From contig NZ_JAGKTL010000001.1 in NCBI RefSeq assembly GCF_017908595.1, positions 434,001 to 498,000 of the forward strand: a DNA stretch of 64,000 bases. Direction: 5' to 3'. The notes under the pieces are model-generated. The model saw only the letters and a program-made list of their open reading frames with translations, made no database searches and was not told the origin of the DNA. Position numbers and translations under genes: made by a program. This DNA comes from Rhodothermus bifroesti (GTDB taxonomy: Bacteria > Bacteroidota > Rhodothermia > Rhodothermales > Rhodothermaceae). This document shows positions 1-9,715 of the stretch, piece by piece; the first letter of the stretch is position 1, and every line of letters begins with the position of its first letter.

Positions 1-1455
1 GAACTGCTTGAGGCCATCCGCCGCAGGTTACGCTACTTAGACGAGGTAGGGCTCAATTACCTAACGCTCGATCGGCTCAGTCATACGCTTTCAGGTGGTG
101 AGGCGCAACGTATCCACCTGGCCACTTCACTGGGATCGACCCTAGTGGGAGCCCTGTATGTGCTCGACGAGCCGTCCATCGGCCTTCATCCACGGGACAC
201 CGATCGACTTATCCGCATCTTAAAGGGGTTACGCGATCTAGGAAATACGGTGATCGTTGTCGAACACGACGCAGCAACTATTCGCCATGCTGACCACATC
301 GTGGACCTAGGGCCCGGAAGTGGTCACCTGGGCGGAGAGGTCGTCTTTCAAGGCACCTTTGAGGAGCTGCTACGTGCTGAACGCTCGCTGACCGGGGCCT
401 ATTTAAGCGGCCGAAGGCGCATCGAGGTACCATCGCAGCGCCGTCCGGTTGACCCAGAGAACGTGATCGTTGTGGAAAATGCCCGCCAGCACAACTTAAA
501 ACGCTTGACTGTCCGCTTCCCCTTGGGCCTGCTGGTGTGCGTAACCGGCGTTTCCGGCTCAGGCAAATCAACACTCGTGCACGATACGCTCTATCAGGGA
601 CTAGCCCGCATTAAAGGCACGCACGACGGCGAATCGAAGGTGGGACTGCACGATGCCATCCGTGGCCATCATCTGGTTGACCGTGTCGAAATGGTCGATC
701 AGAGCCCAATTGGCCGCTCGCCGCGCTCTAATCCAGCCACCTATACCAAGGTTTTTGACACAATTCGCGAACTGCTAGCCTCCACACCTCAGGCCCGTCT
801 ACGTGGCCTCAAGCCAGGCTACTTTTCGTTTAACGTGCCCGGCGGCCGTTGTGAAGTGTGCCAAGGGGAGGGCTTTGTGCGCGTCGAGATGCAGTTTCTG
901 GCTGATTTGTACTTAGAATGCGAGGCCTGCCACGGCACACGCTATAAGCAGGACGTGCTCGAAATCCACTACCGTGGCAAAAACGTACATGACATCCTCA
1001 ACCTAACCGTAGATGAAGCCCTGGTGTTTTTTGCCGATGTGCCCGAGATTGCCAACCGCCTCCGGGTGCTCGAGGAAATCGGTCTAGGGTACTTGAAACT
1101 AGGGCAGCCAGCAACCACGCTCTCTGGCGGCGAGGCGCAGCGCATTAAACTGGCGGCCCATCTGGACAGCGCCAACCGCGAACGCGTGCTGTACATCCTC
1201 GATGAGCCTACCACCGGGCTGCACTTTGACGACGTGCGCAAGCTGCTGGTTGCTTTAAACCGCCTTGTTGATGCCGGGCACTCGGTGATTGTCGTAGAGC
1301 ATAACCTAGATGTCATCAAATGTGCCGACTGGGTGATCGACTTGGGACCTGAAGGAGGCCACCGAGGAGGCTTTATTGTGGCCGAAGGCACACCCGAGCA
1401 AATCGCCAGCCATCCCGAAAGCCACACCGGCCGCTTCCTGCGCGAAGTGCTGTAA
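1..1455 (+). CDS. uvrA: UvrA, excision-repair ATPase (C-terminal part, 5' end outside window)
   Basis: UvrA scans DNA for bulky lesions and loads UvrB in nucleotide excision repair. The frame is already open at base 1, so only the last ~484 codons of a protein usually near 950 residues are present. In order one sees the first ABC signature [12 protein letters not shown] with LDEPS, the second Walker [10 protein letters not shown], the zinc finger CEVC...CEAC, the second signature [12 protein letters not shown] and the [11 protein letters not shown] Walker B. It ends at a TAA and no defect is visible. The family assignment is firm. The start and any upstream partner cannot be seen. A convergent thioredoxin-like gene follows after ~145 bases. 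Confidence 0.97.
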   Translation, partial: ELLEAIRRRLRYLDEVGLNYLTLDRLSHTLSGGEAQRIHLATSLGSTLVGALYVLDEPSIGLHPRDTDRLIRILKGLRDLGNTVIVVEHDAATIRHADHIVDLGPGSGHLGGEVVFQGTFEELLRAERSLTGAYLSGRRRIEVPSQRRPVDPENVIVVENARQHNLKRLTVRFPLGLLVCVTGVSGSGKSTLVHDTLYQGLARIKGTHDGESKVGLHDAIRGHHLVDRVEMVDQSPIGRSPRSNPATYTKVFDTIRELLASTPQARLRGLKPGYFSFNVPGGRCEVCQGEGFVRVEMQFLADLYLECEACHGTRYKQDVLEIHYRGKNVHDILNLTVDEALVFFADVPEIANRLRVLEEIGLGYLKLGQPATTLSGGEAQRIKLAAHLDSANRERVLYILDEPTTGLHFDDVRKLLVALNRLVDAGHSVIVVEHNLDVIKCADWVIDLGPEGGHRGGFIVAEGTPEQIASHPESHTGRFLREVL

Positions 1456-1527
1456 ACGCCAATAACCACGCGCTGTGCGATAGGTCGAGAAAAGCTCAAA
1501 ACCAATCGATTCCTTTTCTCAAAGCTA

Positions 1528-1563
1528 CTGGGCATGCACCCCGCTTGCGCATGAAATGCCCAG
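1528..1563. terminator. possible bidirectional terminator hairpin
   Basis: An 8-bp inverted repeat CTGGGCAT / ATGCCCAG with a 20-base loop lies between the convergent uvrA and thioredoxin-like genes. No clear T-tract follows on the plus strand, so a terminator role is inferred mainly from position. Confidence 0.3.
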
Positions 1564-1599
1564 GTTTGACCAACGCACGCGTTTCGCCGGCCGCCGATG

Positions 1600-2184
1600 C
1601 TAGCCAAATGGCGGAGGATCGCTCCAGGGCCAGCGACGCGCTTCTGGGCTATTTGGGTAGCGCCTCAGCAAGGCAGACAGGTCTTGGCGAAACTGCCTGC
1701 TGTCGCCACCGGAGTTCAAGTACCGGGCTATGGCCCACCAAAGCATAGCTTGGGCAGCCAAGGGGTGATCCGGAAAGCGCTCCAGTGCTTCGTTAAGCAG
1801 CGCAATCGCCTCTGGGTAACGGCCGCGAGGTACAAGCTCTTTAGCCCTACCCAAGCGTAATACAAGCCAAAAGTCCTCTGGGGGCAGATAGCCCAGCTCT
1901 ACATGGTGCGCTGCGCCACGCACATCGAGCACATAAAACGAAGGCGTCCAGACAGCCGCATACCGCACACGCACCAACCGATCTCGCTGAATGTCCTGCC
2001 GTAACAAGATAAATCCTTCGGTCAGCTCAGCCTGCACGGCAGCGTCGCGGTAGGTAATGGCCTCCATTTTCGCACAGCCTGCGCATTCTTCCCGTACGAA
2101 CATTAGCAGCACAGGCTGGCGCCTTTGGCGCGCTGCAACTAAGGCCTGCTCGAAGTCTTCTAACCAAAAAAGCGATTCACTCAT
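1600..2184 (-). CDS. thioredoxin-fold protein with C-terminal TPR-like repeat
   Basis: A 194-residue protein with an N-terminal thioredoxin fold: the redox motif CAGC (after FVREE, near residues 34-37) and a Thr-Pro pair in WTPSFYVLD that fits the cis-proline loop. From about residue 110 it becomes helical with a tetratricopeptide-like pattern (YPEAIALLNEALERFPDHPLA). No signal peptide is visible, so it is probably cytoplasmic. It resembles thioredoxin-like/YbbN-type proteins that couple a redox or chaperone domain to TPRs. It is divergent from msrA, with 84 bases between the starts, and both could serve in oxidative protein damage. Substrate unknown. Confidence 0.85.
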   Translation of the reverse strand: MSESLFWLEDFEQALVAARQRRQPVLLMFVREECAGCAKMEAITYRDAAVQAELTEGFILLRQDIQRDRLVRVRYAAVWTPSFYVLDVRGAAHHVELGYLPPEDFWLVLRLGRAKELVPRGRYPEAIALLNEALERFPDHPLAAQAMLWWAIARYLNSGGDSRQFRQDLSALLRRYPNSPEARRWPWSDPPPFG

Positions 2185-2268
2185 CCTGTAGCCCGCTTTT
2201 GGGGAGCTTGAAGCCTCTTAGATCGTTTGTGGGTTGACGTCCGCTTTTTGTAGGCACAGCTTCAAAAT

Positions 2269-2820
2269 ATGAAACGGTTGCAAGAAAAAGCGACGCTAGG
2301 TGGGGGATGCTTCTGGTGCCTAGAGGCTGCCTTTTTGGAGCTGCGTGGTGTAATCGATGTAGTGCCCGGCTATGCCGGTGGCCACGTGCCTAATCCTACC
2401 TATGAACAAGTGTGCACAGGTACGACGGGTCATGCCGAGGTGGTACAGATTACGTTCGACCCTGAGGAGCTTTCCTATGCAGATCTGCTGCACATTTTTT
2501 TTGCCCTGCACGATCCAACCACACCCAATCGACAGGGAAACGACGTTGGTCCCCAATACCGCTCCATCATCCTTTATCATGACGCAATTCAGCACCAAAC
2601 TGCTCAGGCGCTCATTCAAGAGCTAGAAAACTCCAGGACCTATGCTTTGCCTATCGTAACCGAAGTGCGGCCTTTTACGGCCTTTTATCCAGCCGAGCCT
2701 TATCACCATCGGTACTACCAGCGCCATCCTTGGCAACCCTACTGTCAAGTCGTGATTGCCCCAAAGCTGGCCAAGCTGCGTCGCCAATTTGCCCAGCGTC
2801 TTGCCAAGCCTTTCTCCTAA
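2269..2820 (+). CDS. msrA: peptide methionine-S-sulfoxide reductase MsrA
   Basis: MsrA reduces the S-epimer of methionine sulfoxide in proteins. The 183-residue product has the family hallmark GGCFWC near the N-terminus, with the first Cys catalytic, the conserved VxxGYAGG segment, GHAEVVQ, and a C-terminal [14 protein letters not shown] segment. The only other cysteines are at CTGT and near the end, and either could resolve the sulfenic acid. The length is normal for a single-domain MsrA, and no fused MsrB domain is present. It is divergent from a thioredoxin-fold gene, a natural reductant partner, and is followed by a terminator-like hairpin. Confidence 0.95.
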   Translation: MKRLQEKATLGGGCFWCLEAAFLELRGVIDVVPGYAGGHVPNPTYEQVCTGTTGHAEVVQITFDPEELSYADLLHIFFALHDPTTPNRQGNDVGPQYRSIILYHDAIQHQTAQALIQELENSRTYALPIVTEVRPFTAFYPAEPYHHRYYQRHPWQPYCQVVIAPKLAKLRRQFAQRLAKPFS

Positions 2821-2859
2821 CGCGTCCGTGTTACTTTTGCGCTTCTTGCAGCGGCTTTT

Positions 2860-2895
2860 CTCAAGCCCCTTGTATCCCGAAGGGGTGAGCTTTTG
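2860..2895 (+). terminator. rho-independent terminator after msrA
   Basis: CTCAAGCCCCTT and AAGGGGTGAG form a stem around an 8-base loop and are followed by CTTTT. The core CCCCTT/AAGGGG pairing is perfect. It is positioned 40 bases after the msrA stop. Confidence 0.7.
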
Positions 2896-3034
2896 GTGAA
2901 TTCACGATTTTAGCCAGCTTTGAGGGGGAGGGTTACTGAATCTACGCTCGGATCGATCCGTTTGGTGTCCGATGTGGCCAGAGGGGATTTAGGCAGTGGC
3001 AAGCTGGCCAGAAAATAAGGGTTTGGAAGCGTTC

Positions 3035-4291
3035 ATGGTCTATATGCCCACGTACCTAACGCGCCCATACAAAAAACAGGTGCACGTCGATGCTCCGCGG
3101 ATTGCCCTTTTCACGGGTGCTTACAACCATATTGCTGACGGCGTTTCGCGTACACTGAACCGGCTGGTTGCTTATCTCGAACGTCGCGGGGCCTCGGTAT
3201 TCGTTTTTGCACCGACGATCCCCAACCCTCCAGTAAAACATGCCGGGACGTTGGTCCCCGTGCCTTCTATTCCGGTGCCCGGCCGCTCAGAGTATCGCAT
3301 CAGTCTTGGGCTTACTGCCCGCCACCGCCGTCTGCTGAAAACATTTCAGCCCGACCTTATCCATATTGCAACACCTGACTTTCTTGGTTTTCAGGCGCTT
3401 TGGTGGGCTCGGCGGCAGCAAATCCCTGTTGTAGCCTCTTACCACACCCATTTTAATGCTTATTTGCGGTATTACCATCTCAACTGGTCGGAGCAGTTGT
3501 TGTGGGCTTATTTGCGGTGGTTTTATCGTCAGTGTCGCCAAGTTTACGTGCCCTCTACGTCGATCTTGGAAATTCTTCAGGCCCAAGGCTTAAGCCAGAA
3601 TTTACTTTTGTGGGAGCGCGGCGTAGATACGCAACTGTTTCACCCTGGGCAGCGCTCGCTATCCTGGCGGCGTAATGTGCTTAACGTTGGTGACGACGAG
3701 GTCGTGGTGGCTTATGTGGGTCGCTTGGTATGGGAAAAAGGGTTGGGAGTTTTTGCGGACACAATCGAACAGCTGCGTGCGCGCCAGGTGCCGCATCGCT
3801 GCCTAATCGTGGGAGATGGGCCCGCGCGGAGTCGGTTAGAGGCACGTTTGCCTGGGGCCATTTTTACAGGATACTTGGAAGGGAAAGCGCTGGCCCGAGC
3901 TTATGCTTCAGCCGACGTGTTTTTCTTTCCCAGCGATACAGAGACTTTCGGCAACGTAACGCTTGAAGCCATGGCTTCGGGGTTAGCGGCCGTTTGTGCC
4001 GATGCTCCTGGCAGCAACATGCTGATTGAGCACGGCCGCACCGGTTTTTTAGCCACGCCGGGACGCGTAGCAGAATTTGCTGCGTACTTGGAGCGTCTGA
4101 TTCTCGACACCGAGCTTCGCCAAAGCATGGGGCGGCGTGCCTTAGAGCGGGCCCAACATTTCGACTGGCAGGCGGTTTTAGACCGGCTCTACAGCTACTA
4201 CTTAGAGGTGCTTATGCCCTCTGCCATTCCAACAGGTGACGGTGCAGCAACCGAGCTGCCCGAGCTCTTGCCGTCGGTCTCAGCTGCTTGA
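3035..4291 (+). CDS. GT4 glycosyltransferase, MgtA/SQD2-like
   Basis: A retaining GT-B glycosyltransferase of family GT4. The N-terminus (RIALFTGAYNHIADGVSRTL) and the C-terminal nucleotide-sugar site (SADVFFFPSDTETFGNVTLEAMASG, with the EX7E-type motif) resemble GDP-mannose-dependent alpha-mannosyltransferases and sulfoquinovosyl-diacylglycerol synthases that glycosylate lipids. The frame is open from a GTG at 2996, but the ATG at 3035 has GGAAG five bases upstream and is the preferred start (418 residues). The TGA stop overlaps the ATG of the next glycosyltransferase, so the two are translationally coupled. Donor and acceptor cannot be told from sequence. A glycolipid or exopolysaccharide role is inferred from the neighbouring exporter. 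Confidence 0.85.
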   Translation: MVYMPTYLTRPYKKQVHVDAPRIALFTGAYNHIADGVSRTLNRLVAYLERRGASVFVFAPTIPNPPVKHAGTLVPVPSIPVPGRSEYRISLGLTARHRRLLKTFQPDLIHIATPDFLGFQALWWARRQQIPVVASYHTHFNAYLRYYHLNWSEQLLWAYLRWFYRQCRQVYVPSTSILEILQAQGLSQNLLLWERGVDTQLFHPGQRSLSWRRNVLNVGDDEVVVAYVGRLVWEKGLGVFADTIEQLRARQVPHRCLIVGDGPARSRLEARLPGAIFTGYLEGKALARAYASADVFFFPSDTETFGNVTLEAMASGLAAVCADAPGSNMLIEHGRTGFLATPGRVAEFAAYLERLILDTELRQSMGRRALERAQHFDWQAVLDRLYSYYLEVLMPSAIPTGDGAATELPELLPSVSAA

Positions 4292-5460
4292 TGGAGAGGA
4301 TGGCGTCACCGCTACGCCTGTTATTTGTTTCACACTCTTTTCCCCCTGCCAGCAATCCCCTAGCTAACATAGGGGGCATGCAACGCGTAGCAACAGAATT
4401 GGACGCGGTCCTAAAAACCCATCCCGACGTGGCCTACCATCACCTGGTCTTACGCACTTCTTGGCGATGGACGCACGTACGCGTTGTGCCTTTTTTCGTA
4501 CGGTTGCTGGCGCAGCTTCCCCGTTACGTTGCCCAGCACCACATTGACGTGGTCCTGTTTTCTTCGATGGTTACAGCTTCGGTAGCGCTGCTGCTACGGC
4601 GCCATCCCAAGATGCATGCTACGCGTCTGGTAGCTATTGCTCACGGTCGCGATGTGACACTACCGGTAGCCGCCTACCAGCAACTGGTACCTCGTGTATT
4701 GCAACGGCTTGATGCTGTGCTACCGGTTAGCCGGGCTACTGCCCAGGCCTGCCTCGAACGCGGCATGCCGCCATCGCGGGTGCACATTGTGCCCAACGGT
4801 ATCGATCCAGGCCGCTTCACGCATTTGCCGGATCGTCAGCAGGCCCGTGCAGCACTGGAGGAAGCATTAGGCCTGGAATTACCTGAAGGGGCCTTGCTAC
4901 TTTGCAGCGTAGGCCGCCAGGTCCGGCGCAAAGGCTTTGCTTGGTTTGTTGATGCCGTTTTGCCTCGGCTGCCTGAGCAGGTGCACTACTGGCTGGCAGG
5001 CGACGGTCCCGATGCTGCTGCCATTCAAGCCGCAATTGCCCGCCATGGGCTTCAAAAGCGCGTTCGCCGACTGGGTCGCGTGCCCGACCCTATCCTCCAG
5101 CTGCTCTATCGGGCAGCCGATTTGTTCATTATGCCCAACATCCCTGTTGCTGGAGACTTAGAAGGCTTTGGGGTCGTTTTGCTTGAAGCTAACCTGTGCG
5201 GCACACCTACGCTGGCTGCTCAGCTGGACGGCATCCAAGATGTGATTACCGAAGGCCAAAACGGTCACCTCATCGAAAGCAGGAATGCCGAGGGTTTTGT
5301 CCGGTGGATTCTGTACTATATGCACAACCCTGATGCCCTAGAGGAGCTATCGGAACGCGCGGCAGCCTACGTTCGCCAGCATTTTACATGGGAAATCATT
5401 GGCCAGCATTATGTACAAACGCTAAAGGCTATTTGTCAGCAGCCACCGGTGATGGCGTAG
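4291..5460 (+). CDS. GT4 glycosyltransferase
   Basis: A second GT4 glycosyltransferase (about 389 residues). Visible features are a glycine-rich N-terminal loop with GGMQRV, the inter-domain segment VHIVPNGIDPGRF, the donor-binding stretch SVGRQVRRKGF, and a C-terminal FIMPN...EGFGVVLLEANLCGTP motif carrying the EX7E glutamates. The ATG at 4291 overlaps the preceding stop as TGATG. An alternative ATG at 4300 follows a GGAGAGG directly and would lack spacing. The 3' end overlaps the convergent RND exporter gene by 32 bases. No signal peptide; probably a peripheral cytoplasmic enzyme. Substrate unknown. Confidence 0.85.
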   Translation: MERMASPLRLLFVSHSFPPASNPLANIGGMQRVATELDAVLKTHPDVAYHHLVLRTSWRWTHVRVVPFFVRLLAQLPRYVAQHHIDVVLFSSMVTASVALLLRRHPKMHATRLVAIAHGRDVTLPVAAYQQLVPRVLQRLDAVLPVSRATAQACLERGMPPSRVHIVPNGIDPGRFTHLPDRQQARAALEEALGLELPEGALLLCSVGRQVRRKGFAWFVDAVLPRLPEQVHYWLAGDGPDAAAIQAAIARHGLQKRVRRLGRVPDPILQLLYRAADLFIMPNIPVAGDLEGFGVVLLEANLCGTPTLAAQLDGIQDVITEGQNGHLIESRNAEGFVRWILYYMHNPDALEELSERAAAYVRQHFTWEIIGQHYVQTLKAICQQPPVMA

Positions 5461-7951
5461 CCGAAACGCGCGCGGTGCGGTCCTCCAGCCATTGGAGCAA
5501 AGCCGGCAAGAAAAGCAGCGCAGCAAGAAGCGTTGTTCCAACACCTACAACAGCCAGTTCACCAAGAGAACGCAATCCTGGATGAAAGCTCAAAAGCTGA
5601 CCGCCAAAGCCCATCATTGTGGTAAGCGAGGCCATTGTTACCGCCTCACCCGTAGAACGCAGCACTTGCCGCAGACTACCCGCCCCATGTTCCCGATAGC
5701 GATGCACTAGATGTGCACCAGCATCGTTGCCAATGCCCAACACGGCTGGTAGCACCACCATGTTGTAGAAATTGAGCTTCATGCCCAAAAGCTCCATGAT
5801 CAGGAGCATCCAGAGCACGCCGACCACCAGTGGCAGGAGGGCCAGCAAGGTCCACCGTAACGTCCGAAAGTTGAGCCACATAACCAATACCACAGCAGTA
5901 AATGTAAGCAGCACCATCCAGGGCGCTTCTTGGAGCATCAACCGAAGCATGTCGGCAGCTACCAACGAGGTTGACCCGGCATAATAAACCTTCCCGTTAA
6001 CCTTAACCTGGCCCACATCTTCAGCAAAAGCAATAGAGTTGCGTCCATCAGCTAAGCGAACCGAAGGATACACCAGCACAAAGTTACCTACTTCGCCGGT
6101 TTTAGACGTAAAGCGTTCTTTGAGAAACTCAGGGACTTCTTCCAAAGCAATGGGACGCTCAGTTTGCGCGGCTTCACGCAGACGCTGCATGGCTTCAGAA
6201 GTGTCGGTGCGCAAAAAAGGATCTTCTAGCAGCGTGCGAATATGAGCAATACGGGCTAATTTGGCCTGCTGGGCTTCCGGCAGAATAGGGAAACGCTCCT
6301 GCAGGCTTTCTACCGCCAAAATAGTTGGGGAAAGCGTATCCTGGGCTGCCCGTTCCTTTAGCGCCGCAACGACAACAGGCACCTCTGCTGGATCGTCCAC
6401 CACAATATAGGCGGGGTTGCGTCGGCCACCGGTTTGATAAACACGCTCCACATAATCCTGCCGGGCTTCATAGTCCTCGTAGCGCGGCTCGAGTTTTCCG
6501 AAATCCCACTCAAAAGAAACGCGTGGAAGAAAAACCAGGGCTAAAACTACCGCTACCACACTACCGATCAGGATCGGACGTGCCCCTGGGAAGCGTCCTG
6601 GGGCTACCCGATGTGCTGGGGCTGCATGGTCAGCGTCTAAGTTGAGCAGCCGGTAGCGCTCAGCGAGCACTAGCAACGCTGGCATCACGGTGAGCATGGC
6701 CAGCAAGGCAAGCAGAATACCGCTGCCCGCAATAAACCCAAACTCACTAAAGCCCTTAAAGTCGGCCAGCATCAACACATAAAGCGCAATAGCCGTAGTC
6801 AGCGCCCCTACTGTGATGGCTTGTCCGGTACTTAGGAACGTTATCTCAGCCGCCTCCGCCACCGAACGTCCTTCGGCCCGTTCTTCAGCATAGCGCGCAT
6901 AGAAGTGAATGCCATAGTCAATACCCAAACCAAACAGCACCAGTCCCAGCGTCGAGGTCATCAGGTTCAGCGTTTTAAACGCCACGTAGGCCAGCCCAAA
7001 CGACCACGATAGGCTCATCAGCAGCGGCAAGCCAATAAGCACTGCCATCACCGGCATGCGCCCTAGCTCCGAGAGCAACACCCGTCGATTAAAATGACGC
7101 CCCACACGGGCCCGATACGACTTGTAGCTAAAATACAAAACTACCGTGAGCAGCACGGCGGTTACACCTGCTCCAAAAGAACCAAACACGTCATTGGTGA
7201 TCGCCCGCACTTCGACGAGCTGCCGAAGCAACCGGCCCGCCAATACCACCTGCATCTCGGGGTGGTAGCGGCTGGGTTGCATTTCTGCCACAAGTCGATC
7301 TAGGTCCCGGTAGAGGTCTTCGATATAGCCAATGTTGGTCTGCGACTGCGTGGGATAAAAACGCACTACCAGCGTGGTGCTATCCTCCGAAATGGGATAC
7401 TCCTTCCCCACCAGCTCTTCATAAACCGCCTGCAAAGCAGCAGCGGTGGTGTCCTCCGGCTCCTCTTCCTCGAGCTCAAAGAAAAACGGATTGACACGCA
7501 GCCGGGCTTCTTCGATTTTGTCTTGCAGATATTGTTCCAGACGGTCTAGTTCATCGTCTGTAGCAAAATAAAGTGCATTTTTGCGTAAAAACTCGGTATC
7601 TCGGCGGTACTCTACGCGCCCCAAGTACGGCTCGGCATATTCCTTTCCTTGGAGCGCCAAAGCCCGTGGAATCAGGTCTTCAGCAAAACGCCGATTGGCC
7701 TCAAATGAGGGGCTAACGATGGCTACATCCACCGTACTTTCGCCGCCAACCATTTCGCGCAAGCGCTCCAGCGCCTGAACGCTGGGATAAGACCTCGGGA
7801 TGAGCTTGGCAAAGTCGGTATCAATGCGCAGCTGCATAACCAGCGATACACCGAGTACCGACAAGGCCAAAGCCACACCGAGCACCCGGCCGGGATGCCG
7901 AACTACGGTACGAATAATAGGTCTCAGCCGCTGAAATAAACTTTCTATCAT
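5429..7951 (-). CDS. RND/MMPL-family exporter
   Basis: An 840-residue two-fold repeated RND permease of the MMPL/HAE3 type. It has an N-terminal membrane helix (VLGVALALSVLGVSLVMQL), a first large periplasmic domain (~residues 40-230), a block of five or six helices with the LFGLGIDYGIHFYARYAEE motif of TM4, a second helix at about residue 455 (ILIGSVVAVVLALVFL), a second periplasmic loop, and a closing helix block with LGIGNDAGAHLVHRYREHG. Family members move lipids, glycolipids or hopanoids, usually without an outer-membrane channel. It is the last gene of a minus-strand run with one- to two-base gaps to DUF3047 and the polytopic protein, so export of an envelope lipid is likely. The cargo is not known. 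Confidence 0.88.
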   Translation of the reverse strand: MIESLFQRLRPIIRTVVRHPGRVLGVALALSVLGVSLVMQLRIDTDFAKLIPRSYPSVQALERLREMVGGESTVDVAIVSPSFEANRRFAEDLIPRALALQGKEYAEPYLGRVEYRRDTEFLRKNALYFATDDELDRLEQYLQDKIEEARLRVNPFFFELEEEEPEDTTAAALQAVYEELVGKEYPISEDSTTLVVRFYPTQSQTNIGYIEDLYRDLDRLVAEMQPSRYHPEMQVVLAGRLLRQLVEVRAITNDVFGSFGAGVTAVLLTVVLYFSYKSYRARVGRHFNRRVLLSELGRMPVMAVLIGLPLLMSLSWSFGLAYVAFKTLNLMTSTLGLVLFGLGIDYGIHFYARYAEERAEGRSVAEAAEITFLSTGQAITVGALTTAIALYVLMLADFKGFSEFGFIAGSGILLALLAMLTVMPALLVLAERYRLLNLDADHAAPAHRVAPGRFPGARPILIGSVVAVVLALVFLPRVSFEWDFGKLEPRYEDYEARQDYVERVYQTGGRRNPAYIVVDDPAEVPVVVAALKERAAQDTLSPTILAVESLQERFPILPEAQQAKLARIAHIRTLLEDPFLRTDTSEAMQRLREAAQTERPIALEEVPEFLKERFTSKTGEVGNFVLVYPSVRLADGRNSIAFAEDVGQVKVNGKVYYAGSTSLVAADMLRLMLQEAPWMVLLTFTAVVLVMWLNFRTLRWTLLALLPLVVGVLWMLLIMELLGMKLNFYNMVVLPAVLGIGNDAGAHLVHRYREHGAGSLRQVLRSTGEAVTMASLTTMMGFGGQLLSFHPGLRSLGELAVVGVGTTLLAALLFLPALLQWLEDRTARVSATPSPVAADK

Positions 7952-7953
7952 GT

Positions 7954-8682
7954 TTACCGAATCGCTGCTATAGCCGGAAGCAGTTCAAAGTCGTCAAAGT
8001 CTACGATCGCGTAGTCTTTGGTATTGTCTGAGTCACTCCAAATCGTAAGGGAAAGCGGCCGGCTAGGCGGTTCTTTTCCAAACAATCGCTGGTAGTCGGC
8101 CATTACATCCCGTTCTACGGACACCCAAGGCCCCATGCCGTCGATGCCTGAACTGACCACAAGCACCTTTAACGGTCCGTAATCCACTACGGTCTCAGCA
8201 GGCAACAACGAGCTATAGGTGTATTTGATGCTTATAGGCCGGCCTAGCCAGTCCGTGCCAAAGGTTACGTAAACGGCCCCACCGCTATCGTTCCAATGGC
8301 GACGGTCCTCTCGAGCACTAGCAGGCAGGTGCACCGCACGCCAGCGCCAACGCAGTCGAGGATGCTGGCGCAGATCCCAATCCAGCGCAAAGTCCTCCCG
8401 ATTGACCAGCGTAATGCGCAGGGCTTCTCCGCGTGTAACGCAGCGCAAAAATTTATTTTGCGCTTCTTGCCGTACCCGGCATTCTTTCCGCTCATTCATC
8501 ACCGCCGAAAGTGGTAAAAATTCTCGGCTGCTTGTCAGAAAACGCCATCGGTCGGGATAGGCCCCTGTCGGATAACGCTCAAAATTCTCAATACCTACGC
8601 GCTGTGGTTCCGACGCGGGCAGCGGTGCCAACTCTGGAAGCAATACTCCAAAAACCAGAAAAAATGCAAACCATCGCCCCAT
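7954..8682 (-). CDS. DUF3047 family protein, exported
   Basis: A 242-residue protein with an N-terminal signal peptide (hydrophobic FAFFLVFGVLLPELAPL then PASEP). The rest matches the DUF3047 pattern as I know it: WRWRAVHLP, a ND.GGAVYVTFG segment, IKYTYSS, SGIDGMGPWVSVERDV, DYQRLFG and a terminal SDSDNTKDYAIVDFDDFEL. The family is a predicted periplasmic beta-sandwich of unknown function, often near lipid or glycan export genes. It sits tightly between a polytopic membrane protein and the RND exporter on the same strand, so it may be an accessory subunit of that exporter. Confidence 0.8.
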   Translation of the reverse strand: MGRWFAFFLVFGVLLPELAPLPASEPQRVGIENFERYPTGAYPDRWRFLTSSREFLPLSAVMNERKECRVRQEAQNKFLRCVTRGEALRITLVNREDFALDWDLRQHPRLRWRWRAVHLPASAREDRRHWNDSGGAVYVTFGTDWLGRPISIKYTYSSLLPAETVVDYGPLKVLVVSSGIDGMGPWVSVERDVMADYQRLFGKEPPSRPLSLTIWSDSDNTKDYAIVDFDDFELLPAIAAIR

Positions 8683-8683
8683 G

Positions 8684-9643
8684 TCATTCCAAAGACGTTA
8701 CCGAACGTTCCTTACCGTCTAGCCGCTGCTCAAGCCAGGTGGTTAGGCCAAACAGCACGGCATTTAGAACCCGATCCAGCACGCTACGGACAACAAGCAT
8801 GCCAGCAATGACCGCTGCAGAAGCTTCAAAGAGTGAGGTCATGCCCAGCACTGCCCCCATAGCCAACAAGTCGGTAGCGGGAAGAAATGGGATGCGATTG
8901 GTTACCGTACCCACCACCAGAATAGTTGCCCACACGCGAAACGGCGCCTCTGGCAGCACAACCCACCACTGGAGCACCTGAAGAACGTACATAGCAAAAA
9001 AGCGCAACACATGAACGCTCAGGAGCGTCACGACCAAGTGCTCAGGCAGATGAAAAATAGCCCTGCGGAACCGTATGCCCAGAACCCCTAGCGTCCCTAC
9101 CGCCAACGTACCGGTAGCTACGTACAGAGGGTCAGCTGTTGCCCCAAGCCACTCAATCAGTGCAAACTGCCCGGTCAGAATTACAACGGCCACCAGCAAA
9201 ATCACCGCAACGGTCGAAGCCACCGAGGAAAGGATGGTGTTGTCCTTGATGGTGCGCAGTAGATGCCCATCGGGCTGGTCAGTGTGGCGACGTGCCCACA
9301 GGTAGAGGTACACTTCCCCCGAATAGCCCAACACATCGGTATTCAACACACGCTTGCGCACCAAAACAGGGAAAACCTGCCCCCAGCGGATTTGCCAAAG
9401 CGCGCGATAAATGCCAGCCTCGGTAGCTGGAAGCAAAAAGTACAGCACTAGCCAAAGCACATAAAACCATGGCGTACGCGGCAAACTGGCATAGACCTCC
9501 TTCCAGCCAATATGGCTTAGCTGGTATACCAGCCAGGCAAGTACGCCAGCTACAAACAGCCCTCGGAGTGCTTTTTGAACCTGCCTCCCCAATGGCGTAC
9601 GCAACCACCTAATCACCCACTGTAAAAGGCCTGGGGCCCGCAT
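8684..9643 (-). CDS. polytopic membrane protein (LPG-synthase TM-region / UPF0104-like)
   Basis: A 319-residue integral membrane protein with about seven or eight hydrophobic helices, for example GLFVAGVLAWLVYQL, PWFYVLWLVLYFLLPATEAG, VASTVAVILLVAVVIL and ATGTLAVGTLGVLGI. The arrangement, with a basic N-terminus and a glycine-rich last third, resembles the flippase-like transmembrane part of lysylphosphatidylglycerol synthase and UPF0104 proteins. No catalytic domain is attached. It is the upstream neighbour of DUF3047 with a one-base gap, so it probably belongs to the same lipid-export operon. The family placement is moderate and the function is inferred. Confidence 0.65.
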   Translation of the reverse strand: MRAPGLLQWVIRWLRTPLGRQVQKALRGLFVAGVLAWLVYQLSHIGWKEVYASLPRTPWFYVLWLVLYFLLPATEAGIYRALWQIRWGQVFPVLVRKRVLNTDVLGYSGEVYLYLWARRHTDQPDGHLLRTIKDNTILSSVASTVAVILLVAVVILTGQFALIEWLGATADPLYVATGTLAVGTLGVLGIRFRRAIFHLPEHLVVTLLSVHVLRFFAMYVLQVLQWWVVLPEAPFRVWATILVVGTVTNRIPFLPATDLLAMGAVLGMTSLFEASAAVIAGMLVVRSVLDRVLNAVLFGLTTWLEQRLDGKERSVTSLE

Positions 9644-9715
9644 TATCAGCCACCCTGTGGTTTTAACATCTGGAGGGCTAACGGCAAAGGCCGCTTCAGG
9701 TTGCCGTAGCGCCTT

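Noticed and set aside
969-1607. Long antisense frame opposite uvrA
   Set aside because: It is a shadow of the GC-rich uvrA coding strand, with serine/arginine-rich low-complexity translation and no family features.
8511-8981. 156-codon plus-strand frame across DUF3047 and the polytopic gene
   Set aside because: It overlaps two well-supported genes on the other strand, and its translation is serine/threonine/arginine-rich noise.
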